This document shows, in pieces, positions 62,835 through 64,000 of a stretch of 64,000 nt of DNA. Position numbers and translations under genes: made by a program. A model generated the notes under the pieces. The model searched no databases. It saw only the letters and a program-made list of their open reading frames with translations, and was not told the origin of the DNA. Position 1 is the first letter of the stretch, and each line of letters opens with the position of its first letter. The DNA comes from an uncultured Muribaculaceae bacterium (lineage in GTDB: Bacteria > Bacteroidota > Bacteroidia > Bacteroidales > Muribaculaceae), in NCBI GenBank assembly GCA_910587185.1, contig CAJULY010000001.1, forward strand, positions 186,001 through 250,000. Direction: 5' to 3'.

Positions 62835-64000
62835 TTATTTGCCAATATTTACATTCAAAACCACCCTCATGGCATTTTCGGCATCTGTTTCAACAGTGAG
62901 CGTGCCCCCGACAGCGGCAGCCCGGCGCTTCATTGAATTCAGTCCGATGCCACGCTTTCCCGAAGGTGAGTAGGTGCCGTTGTCGGCCACTTCGAGTGTC
63001 AGACTTCCGTCAGTCACTGACATGACGACATCTATCTTCGTAGCCCCTGAATGTTTGATCGAGTTCCCTACGGCTTCCTGAACTATTCTGTATATCTCCA
63101 GCGCCACTCCGTCGGGCACCGAACTCCAGTCTCCTGCCGGGGCCGAATAGACTATCGACACACCGTCGCCGCAGGCTTCCTGCTGTTTCATCAGATAATA
63201 ACGCACGACCTCATCGAGATTGGCATAGGCGAATTCAGGCGGCATCAGCTCGTGGGATATACGGCGCACCGATTCGCGGCAAGTGTCGATAAGGGCAGCC
63301 GTTTCAGAGGCCGGAACTCCCTCCGCCATGTTCATCCTTATGGCCAGCAGATCATTGCACACTCCGTCATGAAGCTCCCGGGCCATGCGTTCACGCTCGT
63401 TTTCGAGCCCTTCGACATATTGCTGCGTCAGTCTGCGGCCTATGTCGGCACGCAGATTGGCGAATTCTATCTCGCGTGCCAGGCGGCGACGGCGCTGACG
63501 CGAGGCATATATGACAAAACCGGCGACAATGACAAGCAGAAGGCCCAGTGCGGCGAAAAGCCACATCAGCCTGTTTGCGCTCCGCGCCTCGCTTCGGGCA
63601 AGAGCGAGCTCGGTCTCCTTCGTCTCATATTTGACTGTCAGCTCACGGAGACTCTCGGCCTTTTCGCGGGCCCAGAGCGTGTCGCGCAGTTCGTTTCCTT
63701 TCAGCAGTGTCTGATAGGCGTTGCGGTAATCGCCCAGAGAAGCGTAGGCTATGTGCATGTTGTTGTAGCAGTCAAAGACAACGAAAGGAAGATTTTCGAT
63801 TCCTTCCAGACCGAGAATTTTGTCGAAATACTCAAGCGCTTCTTTCGGACGGTTATCTTTAAGAGAGATGGAGCATTCCGCCTGATAATAGGTCAGCATC
63901 GACATGGCCGATTCGATCTGCGGAAGGATTTCTTGACATTTCCGGCGCCATGCCGCGGATTTCGCCTTGTCGCCGAGGCGGTCGGCCGCAAGCATCGTAT
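62835..64000 (-). CDS. Sensor histidine kinase with TPR domain (5' truncated by window edge)
   Basis: The frame is open to the right edge; at least 388 residues are in the window. N-terminal part: TPR-like repeats (SISLKDNRPKEALEYFDKIL, YASLGDYRNAYQTLLKGNEL). Then one membrane segment (LMWLFAALGLLLVIVAGFVIYA, split around 150-175), a coiled coil, the HisKA_3 phospho-acceptor in ERERMARELHDGVCNDLLA, and an HATPase domain with IVQEAVGNSIKHSGAT and DNGTYSPSGKRGIGLNSM. It fits the NarX/LiaS type that works with NarL regulators, here the gene just downstream. Confidence 0.93.
   Translation of the reverse strand, partial: TMLAADRLGDKAKSAAWRRKCQEILPQIESAMSMLTYYQAECSISLKDNRPKEALEYFDKILGLEGIENLPFVVFDCYNNMHIAYASLGDYRNAYQTLLKGNELRDTLWAREKAESLRELTVKYETKETELALARSEARSANRLMWLFAALGLLLVIVAGFVIYASRQRRRRLAREIEFANLRADIGRRLTQQYVEGLENERERMARELHDGVCNDLLAIRMNMAEGVPASETAALIDTCRESVRRISHELMPPEFAYANLDEVVRYYLMKQQEACGDGVSIVYSAPAGDWSSVPDGVALEIYRIVQEAVGNSIKHSGATKIDVVMSVTDGSLTLEVADNGTYSPSGKRGIGLNSMKRRAAAVGGTLTVETDAENAMRVVLNVNIGK

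Overview
The window is chromosomal DNA from a Bacteroidota bacterium, most likely order Bacteroidales and possibly Muribaculaceae (a lineage guess from overall resemblance, not from a marker gene). The evidence is a complete sprA gene (type IX secretion translocon), many promoters with the Bacteroidales -7 element TAnnTTTG, few purine-rich ribosome binding sites, several SusD-less but typically Bacteroidales lipoproteins and PepSY-like proteins, DUF4493 and GH109 proteins, and carboxynorspermidine decarboxylase. No rRNA, tRNA, CRISPR array or transposase gene was seen. Both ends cut a gene (ftsK at the left, a sensor histidine kinase at the right).

Layout. 0-12.7 kb, mostly + strand: ftsK 3' end, a LolA-like carrier, trxB, a large receiver/ATP-grasp protein, a coiled-coil protein, a DPP-IV type peptidase, then an overlapping set of unknown membrane protein, miaA and an unknown secreted protein. 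12.7-19.6 kb: a PepSY-like lipoprotein, a TPR protein, a small winged-helix protein, rsgA, a TlpA-like thioredoxin, a GC-rich ORF that weakly resembles a terminase ATPase, and two lipoproteins. 19.8-31.3 kb: a DUF4493 lipoprotein, a glycosyltransferase, a SulP transporter, and a tight five-gene minus-strand operon (rluA-like, pcrA, nspC, glycosyltransferase, radC) next to a MerR regulator. 31.4-45.1 kb, + strand: alaS, ruvA, sprA (2499 codons), an ABC-F ATPase and a GT32-like glycosyltransferase.

45-54 kb is the accessory part. A GH109-like oxidoreductase/glycosidase is followed by two near-identical copies (338 and 340 bp, same orientation) of a MITE-like element with long terminal inverted repeats. 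Between them lie a flavin reductase, a histidine phosphatase, an AT-rich three-gene unit of unknown function, about 540 bp packed with palindromes, and a porin. The second MITE ends five bases before the start codon of an AlkD-like DNA glycosylase. 54.6-64 kb: GH27 alpha-galactosidase, a TrkH/TrkA potassium uptake pair, and a minus-strand group of envelope proteins of unknown function downstream of a NarL-type response regulator and its TPR histidine kinase.

Most genes are housekeeping (translation factors and RNA modification, DNA repair, redox, potassium uptake) mixed with envelope and glycan functions. The points most worth following are the MITE pair and the segment it brackets, the AT-rich unknown operon with its palindromic neighbour, the receiver/ATP-grasp fusion, and a recurrent promoter arrangement in which the -7 box sits 4-6 bases before the start codon, implying leaderless or nearly leaderless mRNAs.
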